From the NCBI GenBank assembly GCA_964461135.1, contig CAYWTB010000043.1:1-35257 (forward strand): a stretch of 35,257 bases of DNA, given 5' to 3'. Of this stretch, positions 25,993 to 33,308 are shown piece by piece. Each line of letters begins with the position of its first letter. Position 1 is the stretch's first letter. Source of the DNA: RQOF01 sp964461135. GTDB taxonomy: Bacteria > Calditrichota > Calditrichia > RBG-13-44-9. The translations under genes and the position numbers were made by a program. The notes below the pieces were generated by a model. The model was not told where the DNA came from and ran no database searches. It saw nothing but the letters and a program-made list of their open reading frames with translations.

Positions 25993-26439
25993 TCAACTAT
26001 AAGCCAGGCGCATCTTTTCATTGGTCAGGGTTGGTGTGAGGATCTCCTGCCACTCCGCTGATTTCCAGGTTCCCAGTTCCCGGTGTGTTTCAAAGTAGCT
26101 CTGTGGAATGGGGTGGGTTCCCAGGACCACCTTCAATCCGTATTTCGTTTTAATAAACTCCCGGAAATGGAACAAATACGGACAGGGCGGATAACCGACT
26201 ATAAGACCGGTGGCGAAATGAACGATCTGCGCGCCATTTTTTTTTAATTCTGCGGGTGCGTATTCCACGTTGCCTCCCGGGCAGCCGTCGCAGGTGGTAT
26301 AACCCACCAGCTCCACCACCTTATTTTCGTAAATACTGAACGCACCTTCCCGCTTATGCAAGGCGCGGAAACACTTTCCACCCGCACAGCTGCGATAACG
26401 ATGGCAAATGATGATACCAAGCTTTACTGACTCTTTCAT
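25993..26439 (-). CDS. CGGC domain putative metal-binding protein
   Basis: A CGGC-family protein (Pfam PF08821), a putative metal-binding domain of unknown function found mainly in anaerobes. Seen: GIIICHRYRSCAGGKCFRAL (Cys at three positions in a short window), then a TTCDGCPGGN motif and YPPCPYLFHFREFI. The longer frame begins at a TTG (26445); the ATG two codons later at 26439 is preferred, giving 148 residues. The gene follows the small membrane protein by about 30 bp and fits the metal and redox theme of the locus. Confidence 0.83.
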   Translation of the reverse strand: MKESVKLGIIICHRYRSCAGGKCFRALHKREGAFSIYENKVVELVGYTTCDGCPGGNVEYAPAELKKNGAQIVHFATGLIVGYPPCPYLFHFREFIKTKYGLKVVLGTHPIPQSYFETHRELGTWKSAEWQEILTPTLTNEKMRLAYS

Positions 26440-26470
26440 ATTCAATATTCGTCTGTTTTTTTAATTTCTC

Positions 26471-26722
26471 TTAAGCAGAGGATTTCTCTCCCAACTCAAG
26501 TTTCTTTTTCCGCCGCCGTTGTTTAAGATGACTAATGATCATCAGAACCAGGGGAAGCAGAATGAGAAGGACGGCCCATAATTTCACCTCCGGGTACCAG
26601 GGTTGCCACAATAAGAATAGACCCAGGATGATGAGAAGAGCGTGCCCAAACCACCCTTTCGGGGCCTGATGTTTTTTTCGGATATCATTCATCAAGTTTT
26701 GTCCTTCGTTTTGGTGTCTCAT
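26471..26722 (-). CDS. Small membrane protein
   Basis: An 83-residue protein with two adjacent hydrophobic segments (WFGHALLIILGLFLLWQPW and KLWAVLLILLPLVLMIISHL) separated by a short WYPEV turn, ending in a basic tail (KQRRRKKKLELGEK). This predicts a two-helix hairpin with both ends in the cytoplasm. The ATG at 26722 overlaps the end of the decayed methyltransferase (ATGA); a second ATG at 26692, 10 codons later with AAGGA upstream, may be the real start. Function unknown. Confidence 0.6.
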   Translation of the reverse strand: MRHQNEGQNLMNDIRKKHQAPKGWFGHALLIILGLFLLWQPWYPEVKLWAVLLILLPLVLMIISHLKQRRRKKKLELGEKSSA

Positions 26723-27300
26723 TGCGCCACCAGAGAAAACCAGTTGTCATGACACCTTTCTCTGATGGCTGAGCTGTCGATAATCTTCTGTGCCCCGGCG
26801 GTGTTAAAAGCCGATGCGAATTCTTTCTCCAGGTAACCGATCCAGCTGCGCCGGATATCGGCAATGAACAGGTGGCCATCCGTTTTCAACACCCGTTCCA
26901 TTTAATTGAACATTCTAACCGGGTCGGACACCAGATGAGCCACATTGATATTCAGGACCACATCAAAACAGTCATCCTGGTAGGGGATTTCCTGGACGTC
27001 GGGTTTTTTAAAAATCACCCGGCTTGCCAATACGGCTTTTGCAGCATTCGACTCCGCAATTTCCAGCAAGGGCTCAGAAAGATCAAAACCCACACATTCT
27101 GCCTGGGGAAAATATTTTGACAAACGGATTAGCGTTTCCCCGAATCCACAGCCGACATCCAGTATACGTCCCTGGGCAAAGTTTCTTCCCCGAAGTTTGC
27201 GGGAATATTCTCTGTAAAATTTCCGCGCCATCTGGACATGCTTTTACGCGTAGCGTCTGGCAGACTTCTGATCGCTGAATACCGGATTCCGGCCAACAGC
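26719..27300 (-). pseudogene. Class I SAM methyltransferase with in-frame TAA stops
   Basis: A single frame on the minus strand encodes a recognisable methyltransferase but is interrupted by TAA codons. The middle part (26902-27231) has SAM motif I ILDVGCGFGETL, the acidic loop FDLSEPLLEIA and CFDVVLNINVAHLVSDPVRMF. It stops at TAA 26902-26904 and resumes in the same frame with MERVLKTDGHLFIADIRRSW, exactly what follows 'RMF' in related enzymes (MF-x-x-M-ERVLK-x-G). Upstream, NPVFSDQKSARRYA is also in frame but separated by TAA 27244-27246, and another TAA lies at 27301-27303. Neighbouring genes use TAA as a normal stop, so recoding is unlikely. The gene is most likely decayed; the ATG at 27231 has no good ribosome-binding site. 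Confidence 0.8.
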
Positions 27301-27343
27301 TTAACGATTCAAGGCAAAATCCCCTCAGAAATCGCTATCAATT

Positions 27344-27661
27344 TTATTTCTTTGTCGAGGAGTGACTAATTTTCATTTCCTCGATCTGCTGACGAATTGT
27401 TTCCAACTCTTTTTCCAGGAAGACGGCCTCCTGTTTCAACCATTCACTCTCTTCCTCCGGGGTGGAGGAGCCGTAACCATAGGGCGCTCTCCACCAGTCC
27501 CGACCGGGAATACCAGTCGCCCAATAGCGGTGCCGCCAGCCTCGTCCACCACCACCCCAATAACGGGGTCTCCCGCCCCAACCTGGTGTAACGCAGAATC
27601 CACGGCCCCAACCGGACATCGGACCGGATCCCATCGGTCCGGTTCCATCAAATCCAGGCAT
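27344..27661 (-). CDS. DUF5320 family glycine/tryptophan-rich protein
   Basis: A 105-residue protein with the DUF5320 opening MPGFDGTGPMGSGPMSGWGRG, a Gly/Trp/Arg-rich middle (GGRPRYWGGGGRGWRHRYW) and a C-terminal coiled coil (about 70-98: EEESEWLKQEAVFLEKELET). Such proteins occur beside NifX/NifB-fold proteins and MinD-like ATPases in anaerobes; their function is unknown. The ATG follows a strong GGAGGA ribosome-binding site. It lies about 145 bp after the last small ORF. Confidence 0.85.
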   Translation of the reverse strand: MPGFDGTGPMGSGPMSGWGRGFCVTPGWGGRPRYWGGGGRGWRHRYWATGIPGRDWWRAPYGYGSSTPEEESEWLKQEAVFLEKELETIRQQIEEMKISHSSTKK

Positions 27662-27806
27662 AACTGATCCTCCTATTATGGTTTAAAAATTATTTATCTT
27701 TCCTGAAATCCAGGATTTTTTTCTTTCTTCCCAGGAAAGCCGGACCTTCCTGAGGGATCTTTTAAAATTGCAAACAACAAAATCAGCTGGTGGAACATCA
27801 TCTTCT

Positions 27807-27896
27807 CTACTTTTCCCGGCGAATCAGGGCAATAGATTTATTGAGATAGATAGTGCAGACGGAGATTACCGCGATAATCCCTACCGGTCTAACCAT
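27807..27896 (-). CDS. Possible 29-residue membrane peptide
   Basis: A very short ORF (MVRPVGIIAVISVCTIYLNK, then a basic end) begins 4 bases beyond the stop of the 55-residue gene. It is a single hydrophobic helix with positive ends. An AGAGG lies about 9 nt upstream. It would be the next gene in the operon, but at this size the evidence is thin. Confidence 0.3.
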   Translation of the reverse strand: MVRPVGIIAVISVCTIYLNKSIALIRREK

Positions 27897-27900
27897 AATA

Positions 27901-28068
27901 TCATACCTCTTCACTCTCAAATCTCCTCCACCGTATTTTCATCCCATTCAGACCGCAGCGATATTCATTTTCCCCTCTGACTGGCTGAATTTTCTTTTCT
28001 TTAACAGGCTTTGTTTCTCCGACCACACTTCCGGTGGGACGGGCGCAACCGACATTTTCTTCAGCCAT
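27901..28068 (-). CDS. Small 55-residue protein with strong ribosome-binding site
   Basis: The ORF starts at an ATG preceded by AGGAGG with 5-nt spacing, one of the best start signals in the window, 18 bp after the stop of the second ATPase gene. The product is MAEENVGCARPTGSVVGETK followed by a basic half that ends FESEEV, with two cysteines (C8, C39). It has no membrane segment. I do not recognise a family. Position and start signal argue that it is a real operon member, possibly a small partner of the cluster-assembly ATPases. Confidence 0.62.
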   Translation of the reverse strand: MAEENVGCARPTGSVVGETKPVKEKKIQPVRGENEYRCGLNGMKIRWRRFESEEV

Positions 28069-28086
28069 ATTGCCTCCTGAGTTGGA

Positions 28087-28980
28087 TTAATTCCCTGTTT
28101 TGATTTCAAAAAAAGTATTGATGTTTTGATAGATTTGAACAATTTCACGTGCTGCCGGGCAATCCGGAAATTCGGTTATTATTTTTTCCTCAAGCAGGGC
28201 CGTCACTACTGTCTCGTCAAATGGAATTTTACCGAGCAGCGGGAGCTGTTCATTTTCCGCAAAAGATTCAATTTGCGAACAGATTACATCATTTAAATCT
28301 GCCTTGTTGATGACCACCCCTGCGGGAATACGGAAACGATGAATCAGCTGCACCAATCTTTCCAGATCATGCAGGCCGGAGACGGTGGGCTCTGTCACCA
28401 TTACCGCCAGATCCACACCGGTCAGGCTGGCGTTCACCGGACAGCCGATTCCCGGCGGGCCGTCTACGATGAGCCATTCCAGTTCAGTCGATTCCGCAAG
28501 CGCTGCTGCCCGTTTCTTCACCTGGCTCACTAGCTTGCCGGAATTGCCCTCTCCCGGCCGTAAAACTGCATCCACAAATTTACCGCCATCAATAAGCCCT
28601 TCGTGATAAAATCCAGATACTACTTCTCTAAAATCGATCGCCTGTTGCGGGCACAATTGCATACAGAAACCGCAGCCCTCGCAAGCCAGCGGGTCCACCC
28701 GGTAATCCTGAATGGCATCGAATCGGCAGTATTCTTCACAAATTCCGCATTGGGTACAGCGGAACGAATCTATAAACGCTTTTTTCCCACCAACGTAGGG
28801 GTAGCTGTTCTGTAACTGCGGCTTCAACAGAATGTGCAGATCGGCGGCATCGACATCTGCATCAGCCATCACCCGCTTCGCGGTCAGTACGGACAGTGAG
28901 GCCGCCAGGGTAGTTTTTCCTGTACCCCCTTTTCCACTGACCACCACGATTTGCTTGCAGGGTGTATGATTATTTCCCAT
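28087..28980 (-). CDS. MinD/Mrp-like ATPase with 2[4Fe-4S] ferredoxin insert (second of pair)
   Basis: A 297-residue ParA/MinD-type ATPase of the kind found in 'orange protein' operons. Seen: deviant Walker A SGKGGTGKTT (15-24), MADADVDAADLH, then an inserted ferredoxin domain with two full CX2CX2CX3C motifs (C75/78/81/85 and C100/103/106/110), then WLIVDGPPGIGCPVNAS and VTEPTVSGLHDLERLV. ATP hydrolysis is expected to drive assembly or transfer of an Fe-S or heterometal cluster. Its ATG lies within the end of the preceding ATPase gene (11-nt overlap). The two ATPases are similar paralogues and probably act as a heterodimer. Confidence 0.9.
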   Translation of the reverse strand: MGNNHTPCKQIVVVSGKGGTGKTTLAASLSVLTAKRVMADADVDAADLHILLKPQLQNSYPYVGGKKAFIDSFRCTQCGICEEYCRFDAIQDYRVDPLACEGCGFCMQLCPQQAIDFREVVSGFYHEGLIDGGKFVDAVLRPGEGNSGKLVSQVKKRAAALAESTELEWLIVDGPPGIGCPVNASLTGVDLAVMVTEPTVSGLHDLERLVQLIHRFRIPAGVVINKADLNDVICSQIESFAENEQLPLLGKIPFDETVVTALLEEKIITEFPDCPAAREIVQIYQNINTFFEIKTGN

Positions 28981-29929
28981 CTGAATTCCCGTTTCTTTCC
29001 GGTGAAAGCGTCTGCCATTCTACCGCTTTCAGCGAGCTATTATTTACCCGATCAGAGAGCTCCCCGGAATTTTCTATTACAAGGTTTCCAGTCTGGAGCT
29101 GAAGTTCGATTTTACGGAAGAGCAGGCGGAATTCCCGTTTCAGATGCGGAAAAATCCGTACGGCTGGTTCTCCCCGGGAGTAGGCTTCTGCCAATCTGCG
29201 ATCGAAAGGAATCTTCATCAGCAGGGGAATTTTCTCTGTCTGGCAGAATTGGACAATTAGATCATTATGTTCCATGGCTTTATTCTCAACCACCGCGAAT
29301 GGACATTGCATCACCCGCAGCACATTCACCGCCAATTTAAGATCATGCAGACCGAAAGGGGTTGGTTCCGTTACCAGTAGGCAATAATCGGCACCCCGCA
29401 CTACCTCTACCATGGAACAGGCCGTACCTGGCGGCGCATCCAGAATGTTAATTTTTTTTGGATCGGCCATTGCTTTCACCTGCTGAATAAGCGGACCGGC
29501 CATCATTTCGCCGATGTTCAGGCGACCTTCCAAAAAACCGCTTCCATCTGGTGAAACATATCCATTGCGTATAATGCCCATTGGCTGTTCTTTTTCCCGG
29601 ATAGCACCCAGGGGACAGTAGTAAGCACAAACGCCGCAGGAATGACACATTTCCTCGAACAATATCACCTGTCCGGGCAGCACGGTCAGTGCATGAAACT
29701 GGCAGATTTCCGAACATCGGCCGCAGAAATTGCATTTTTCGTAATTGATTTCCGGAAGTAGGCGAGAGGCGGTTTTAGTTTGTTCCACTACCGGCCGCAG
29801 AAACAGGTGCCCGTCCGGCTCCTCTACATCACAATCCAGGTAGACTGCATTTTTAAGGGAGAGTGTCAGGTTTGTGGCGATAGTGGTTTTACCAGTCCCG
29901 CCCTTTCCGGATGCAATGACGATGTTCAT
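28970..29929 (-). CDS. MinD/Mrp-like ATPase with 2[4Fe-4S] ferredoxin insert (first of pair)
   Basis: A 319-residue paralogue of the next gene. Seen: SGKGGTGKTT (7-16), YLDCDVEEPDGHLFLRP, a ferredoxin insert with C66/69/72/76 and C95/98/101/105, ILDAPPGTACSMVEVV and VTEPTPFGLHDLKLAV. It has a longer C-terminal tail than its partner. In Desulfovibrio, paired ATPases of this type are encoded with the NifX-fold orange protein that carries a Mo-Cu-S cluster; the same combination is present here. It follows the NifX-fold gene by 131 bp and overlaps its partner by 11 nt. Confidence 0.9.
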   Translation of the reverse strand: MNIVIASGKGGTGKTTIATNLTLSLKNAVYLDCDVEEPDGHLFLRPVVEQTKTASRLLPEINYEKCNFCGRCSEICQFHALTVLPGQVILFEEMCHSCGVCAYYCPLGAIREKEQPMGIIRNGYVSPDGSGFLEGRLNIGEMMAGPLIQQVKAMADPKKINILDAPPGTACSMVEVVRGADYCLLVTEPTPFGLHDLKLAVNVLRVMQCPFAVVENKAMEHNDLIVQFCQTEKIPLLMKIPFDRRLAEAYSRGEPAVRIFPHLKREFRLLFRKIELQLQTGNLVIENSGELSDRVNNSSLKAVEWQTLSPERNGNSDGK

Positions 29930-30060
29930 GTTCTGCTCATTCTATGGTGATATTTCATTTTAAATGGTTAAAGGCAACACCAGACCTAAATACCTTCATC
30001 CCGGGTTATAAAGTTTTTTATTTCTAATTTTCACTTTTTACTTTTTATGTCTTTTTATAA

Positions 30061-30444
30061 TTAATGCCGGCAATCGCCCTGCTGTCCTGCACATTCCTCA
30101 TAGCCGCTCAACTCGCTGTTCAGATAACCATACAAAGCATCGATAATTCCCAGACCTGGTGCTGTAATCACCTGGATGCCAAACTGATTAAATTGCATTA
30201 CCGCTTTACGTCCCATTCCTCCGGCAATGATCACCTGGGAGTTGAATTCTTTTACATATGTAGGAAGCTGACAGGCACCGCCATGCCCGCCCTGCAGGGG
30301 ATTTGAATGGATCTCCTCTTTCACTACTTTTTTCTGGTCGTTTACTTCGTAAACCAGAAATTTAGAGCACCGGCCAAAATGATCGGCCACCACAGAATTT
30401 TCCTGGGAAAGGTCTTCTACACTCACCGCAATTCTGGTATTCAT
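30061..30444 (-). CDS. NifX/NifB-fold cluster-binding protein
   Basis: A 127-residue dinitrogenase iron-molybdenum cofactor-type protein (Pfam Nitro_FeMo-Co). Seen: RIAVSVED...VADHFGRCSKFLVYEV (GRC motif at about 24-26), the metal-loop GGHGGACQLPTYV and IIAGGMGRKAVMQF, GIQVITAPGLGIIDALYGYL, and a Cys/His C-terminus (EECAGQQGDCRH). Proteins of this fold bind metal clusters such as FeMo-co precursors or, in orange protein, a Mo-Cu-S cluster. The short Cys/His tail may help bind metal. It lies 46 bp after a second NifX-fold gene and ahead of the ATPase pair. Confidence 0.9.
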   Translation of the reverse strand: MNTRIAVSVEDLSQENSVVADHFGRCSKFLVYEVNDQKKVVKEEIHSNPLQGGHGGACQLPTYVKEFNSQVIIAGGMGRKAVMQFNQFGIQVITAPGLGIIDALYGYLNSELSGYEECAGQQGDCRH

Positions 30445-30490
30445 TTTATCCTCTATTGTTATTTATTTCTTTAATTTAAAAAAATTCCAT

Positions 30491-31006
30491 TCACTTTACT
30501 GGGTCCCGCTGTTTTTCCAAAGCTTCTAACCGGCGGTTTATCTCTTGCAACCGCTTTTCTACCTGCTGGACCTTTTCCTGAAGTTGATCGCTATTCCCGG
30601 TCTGCTCAGTAACCGAGGCCACAGATTTCAAATGGTTTATTCCCTTTGCCCAACCCGGTTTTTTACCAACAGGTTGGTCAATGATTTGAAGCTGTTTTTC
30701 CAGAAATGCTTTCAGCAGATCCCGAACAGGTTGAATGGCCGCTTCATATATTGAAATACCAGCGGCCTGCAATACCCGGTAAGCATTAGGACCGCAGCTT
30801 CCGGTAATGACCGCTTGTGCTCCTTTCTCCAGCACCAATTGGGCAGATTGAATCCCGGCCCCACCCATTACTTCCACGTTGGGATTGATAAAGGCTTCAT
30901 ACGCCAGGGTGTTTGAATCGACAATCAAGAAATAAGTCGCCCGCCCAAAGCGTGGATCCATCATTACGTCAAGATTATCTCCCACCGCTGAAATTGCAAT
31001 TTTCAT
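30491..31006 (-). CDS. NifX/NifB-fold protein with C-terminal coiled coil
   Basis: The second NifX-fold protein, about 171 residues. Seen: KIAISAVGDNLDVMMDPRFG at the N-terminus, then YFLIVDSNT, GGAGIQSAQLVLEKGAQAVI, TGSCGPNAYRVLQAAGI, and a C-terminal helix (QEKVQQVEKRLQEINRRLEA) predicted to be a coiled coil. A longer frame opens at a TTG at 31042, but the ATG at 31006 has a GGAAG ribosome-binding site and begins at the conserved KIAIS strand, so it is preferred. The GSCGP motif is the family's usual cluster-binding loop. The coiled coil is an addition that probably drives dimerisation. Confidence 0.88.
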   Translation of the reverse strand: MKIAISAVGDNLDVMMDPRFGRATYFLIVDSNTLAYEAFINPNVEVMGGAGIQSAQLVLEKGAQAVITGSCGPNAYRVLQAAGISIYEAAIQPVRDLLKAFLEKQLQIIDQPVGKKPGWAKGINHLKSVASVTEQTGNSDQLQEKVQQVEKRLQEINRRLEALEKQRDPVK

Positions 31007-31048
31007 AAATATCTTCCTTTCATTTACCTGTTGGATTTGCAAATTTGA

Positions 31049-31285
31049 TTACCAGCGGTTTCCCCGCCTTCTTCCATTAGCGCCGCCATAACAGTGCCCG
31101 CGGCCGCCACCTAATGGAAATCCACCTCTTCCTACTCCAAAAATAGGAGAAAACTCTTCCGGTTTTCTCGACCTACCCGCCATGACTCGTTCCTGTGGTT
31201 GGAAAAAATTGAGTTCTCTAAATCTTCGGTAAAAATCCATACTTTGACTTTTTTCTATTGATCCTCTAATATTGAATCCAGGCAT
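31049..31285 (-). CDS. Small MPGF glycine/arginine-rich protein
   Basis: A 78-residue protein that begins MPGF, like the DUF5320 proteins of these loci, and ends in a Gly/Arg-rich stretch (GRGGFPLGGGRGHCYGG, then RRRGNRW). The middle is charged (YRRFRELNFFQPQERVMAGR). It lies between the Fur gene (61 bp) and the first NifX-fold gene (42 bp). It is probably a divergent DUF5320-like member; function unknown. Confidence 0.65.
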   Translation of the reverse strand: MPGFNIRGSIEKSQSMDFYRRFRELNFFQPQERVMAGRSRKPEEFSPIFGVGRGGFPLGGGRGHCYGGANGRRRGNRW

Positions 31286-31346
31286 TTGAAATTCTCCATT
31301 TAAATGTTCATGATAATCATTTTTAATTAAGCCAAAATTTTTTTAT

Positions 31347-31799
31347 TCACCTGTGGCATCTATTGCAAAGCCCATAAAATTGGATAACGTGCCCTGTTAT
31401 TTGAAATCCATGCTTATGGGCCAGTGCTATTTCAACTTTTTTGAGGAGATCGACTTCTTCCTCCACAAAATCATCATAATCGATTATTTGTTTGCAGTTA
31501 GTGCAAACCATGTGGTGATGATGTCCCGGTTTCTGGTGATTCCGCACCAGTTCGTAGCGGCTACGGCCATCCCCGAAGTGAAACTTGGCGATAATCCCCA
31601 TTTTTTCCAGGAGATCTAGCGTGCGGTAAACCGTGGTTAATCCCATAATCGGATATTGCTGGTGGATTTGCATGTAGATATCTTCGGCGGAAAGATGTTT
31701 AGAGGTTCCGCTTAAAACATCCAGGATCATTCGCCGCGGTTCAGTGAAACGCAGGCCTCGTTGTCGGAATCGACCATACCATGTACCTTTACCCTGCAT
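31347..31799 (-). CDS. Fur/PerR-family metalloregulator
   Basis: A 150-residue Fur-superfamily repressor. Seen: an N-terminal winged helix (GLRFTEPRRMILDVLSG, SAEDIYMQIHQQYP, GLTTVYRTLDLLEKMGI), a metal-binding stretch HHHHMVCTNC (93-102), and two structural zinc pairs C99/C102 and C145/C148 (LCNRCH). Family members sense Fe(II), peroxide, zinc or manganese; which applies here cannot be read from the sequence. The ATG has a GAGG ribosome-binding site. It is the first gene of the long minus-strand directon, with its own probable operator 11 bp upstream of the start, so it is likely autoregulated and controls the cluster-assembly genes behind it. Confidence 0.92.
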   Translation of the reverse strand: MQGKGTWYGRFRQRGLRFTEPRRMILDVLSGTSKHLSAEDIYMQIHQQYPIMGLTTVYRTLDLLEKMGIIAKFHFGDGRSRYELVRNHQKPGHHHHMVCTNCKQIIDYDDFVEEEVDLLKKVEIALAHKHGFQITGHVIQFYGLCNRCHR

Positions 31800-31809
31800 A
31801 AATATCCTC

Positions 31810-31830
31810 TAATGATAATGGTTTTCATTA
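31810..31830. promoter_or_regulatory. Fur-type operator
   Basis: An inverted repeat TAATGATAA-TGG-TTTTCATTA: 9-nt arms with one mismatch around a 3-nt centre. The ATGAWAA-N3-TTWTCAT form resembles Fur/Per boxes. It sits between the -10 hexamer and the fur-family start, where a repressor would block transcription. Confidence 0.72.
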
Positions 31831-31832
31831 TT

Positions 31833-31860
31833 AATATAACATATTCTTCGAGAAAATCAA
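31833..31860 (-). promoter_or_regulatory. Predicted sigma-70-type promoter of the Fur-family gene
   Basis: On the minus strand TTGATT (31855-31860) is followed after 16 bp by TATATT (31833-31838). Both hexamers are close to consensus, and the operator lies immediately downstream, over the expected start site. Confidence 0.6.
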
Positions 31861-32220
31861 GTCCAAAATACATTTAGCTAAAGTCATAAAGGGACAAGTC
31901 TCATTTGGGGCTAATTTTAGCTCTTTTAATCAGTCTGGCTGAAGCTTTTATCCAGAGGGTCTAGCCCTCATTCCAGTACTCATACTTTGAACAGCAAACA
32001 GGTACCAGAATATGGGTTAAATATTGACTTGAAATTTAAACCGTGGCTTAGACTTTACTCATGGAAATCAATTTTATATTGTTTTTCATGCAATTCCTCT
32101 TAACACTTGACACTTATTTTTTAATGATTAGTACTTTAGCTCCGGAAAATAAATTCTAAATCATTGATTTTTAATAAATTCTGAATAATAGCAAAATAAG
32201 TTTTATTGTCCCGGAGAGGA
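31861..32220. other. AT-rich non-coding stretch upstream of the Fur-family gene
   Basis: No gene is seen on either strand. Apart from ordinary AT-rich sequence and some homopolymer runs, no hairpin or operator stands out in it. Confidence 0.4.
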
Positions 32221-32229
32221 CCATCATGT

Positions 32230-32392
32230 GGCGAGGAGTGCCTGCCTGTCCGATGCCAGGCGGGCAGCAGGCAGGAAAACGACGAAGCAATCCCCTTAAG
32301 ATTCTTGCAATATTATCCTTCCCTGGGATCAATCCGGGAACAGGGAGATTGCCTGGCTGCCTGTCCGATGCCAGGCTGGCAGCAGGCCAATA
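32230..32392. repeat. Two palindromic (REP-like) repeats, 30/31 identical
   Basis: A 31-bp G/C-rich imperfect palindrome beginning CTGCCTGTCCGATGCCAGGC occurs at 32242-32272 and 32357-32387, with a single difference. The first copy is embedded in a sequence reading gcgaggag ... acgacgaagcaatcccc, which resembles a common dispersed repeat that has been split by the palindrome. Confidence 0.75.
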
Positions 32393-32591
32393 GTATCCGG
32401 TTAATTTTATAAAAACTTTATCAAATCGCTTGGTAAGTAACCCATTGGGATACATTTTTCAGAACATAACTTAATTTTTCCTTTACCAGAATGGAAATGT
32501 ATGTTTAAGGTAGAAGATTATAGATCAAAGACATTTTTGATAAGATTCAACAAGCCCCTAATATTCGTGGTCACAGAATTTCTGATTGATT

Positions 32592-32829
32592 GTTCTTTTG
32601 CCTTGATGCAAAAGAACCAAAAAACCCGTCTGGCCGCCGGACAGGTCAAGACTGTCAGGAAAAATCTGGAAATTCAACGGTGCACCTCACTAAAATTCTT
32701 AAACTCGTCCCGGCTAGCCGGGACTCAAACCCGTCTGGCCGCCCTGCCTGCAGCAGGCAGGCGGACAGGCAAAAAGAATTTCTGACGTTCGGTGCACCGG
32801 AATTTCTGGCGATTTTTCCTGAAGGTCTG
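32592..32829. repeat. Dispersed repeat interrupted by palindromic insertions
   Basis: The outer sequence (ttcttttgccttgatgcaaa ... ttcggtgcaccggaatttct) resembles a repeat known to me from Bacteroidetes-like genomes. It carries G/C-rich inserts: 32625-32645 (begins CCCGTCTGGCCGCC, ends GGACAGG); the perfect 18-bp palindrome GTCCCGGCTAGCCGGGAC at 32707-32724; and 32730-32769, which has the same ends as the first insert but with a 19-bp hairpin block (CCTGCCTG-CAG-CAGGCAGG region) in its middle. The short ORFs across it are not credible genes. Confidence 0.7.
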
Positions 32830-33000
32830 TCTTAACTACAGTATATTTTTTTACCGGACAGTAATGGCAGCAAACAGCGACATACATGTCTCGCCATATG
32901 GTGGTCCCTGACGGGACAATGACAGCCCGCTCAGTTTCGGAGCTAAGGCTATAATCATATAAATTTTTAAAAAGCAGGGCGAAAAGGACGGTTAGGGGAA

Positions 33001-33096
33001 GAAGAAGAAAAAAGAAAAAAGAAAAAAGAAAAAAACAAAAGAGAAGGGACAAAAAACAAAAAGACAAAAGAGAAGAGACAAGAGACAACCGACAAA
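33001..33096. repeat. Purine-rich tract with 7-bp periodicity
   Basis: Nearly pure A/G/C on this strand, with no T for about 95 bases. G recurs every 7 bases at 33007, 33014, 33021 and 33028, and again at 33063, 33070, 33077, 33084 and 33091, with slips between. Exact heptamer aagaaaa repeats and gagacaa repeats are visible. The long open frames on the opposite strand (F/S/L-rich) are an artefact of this composition. Confidence 0.7.
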
Positions 33097-33308
33097 GGTC
33101 TTCGGGAATTATATAGCTGTGGCTGGTGATTGGGCGGGGATTGTGTGATTTGGCTTTTACCGGGTTCCCGAAACCTGCTTTTATGCTCTGTGCCTGAAAA
33201 TCCGGCATAATTCGGCCTGCTGGGACAGGCTATATCCCGGGAACATCCGGGGGGCATATCAGGTGGAAAACGCCCCGCCTCCCTGTCAACCTCCGGTTGT
33301 CATAAAGA

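Noticed and set aside
27690..27740. Plus-strand terminator-like hairpin TCCTG-AAATC-CAGGA followed by T-rich sequence
   Set aside because: The stem is only 5 bp and no plus-strand gene ends there; it is in the wrong direction for the operon.
32714..33257. Phe/Ser/Leu-rich minus-strand ORFs of 96 and 164 residues
   Set aside because: They are the reverse reading of the purine-rich heptamer tract; the hydrophobic run is a composition artefact, not a membrane protein.
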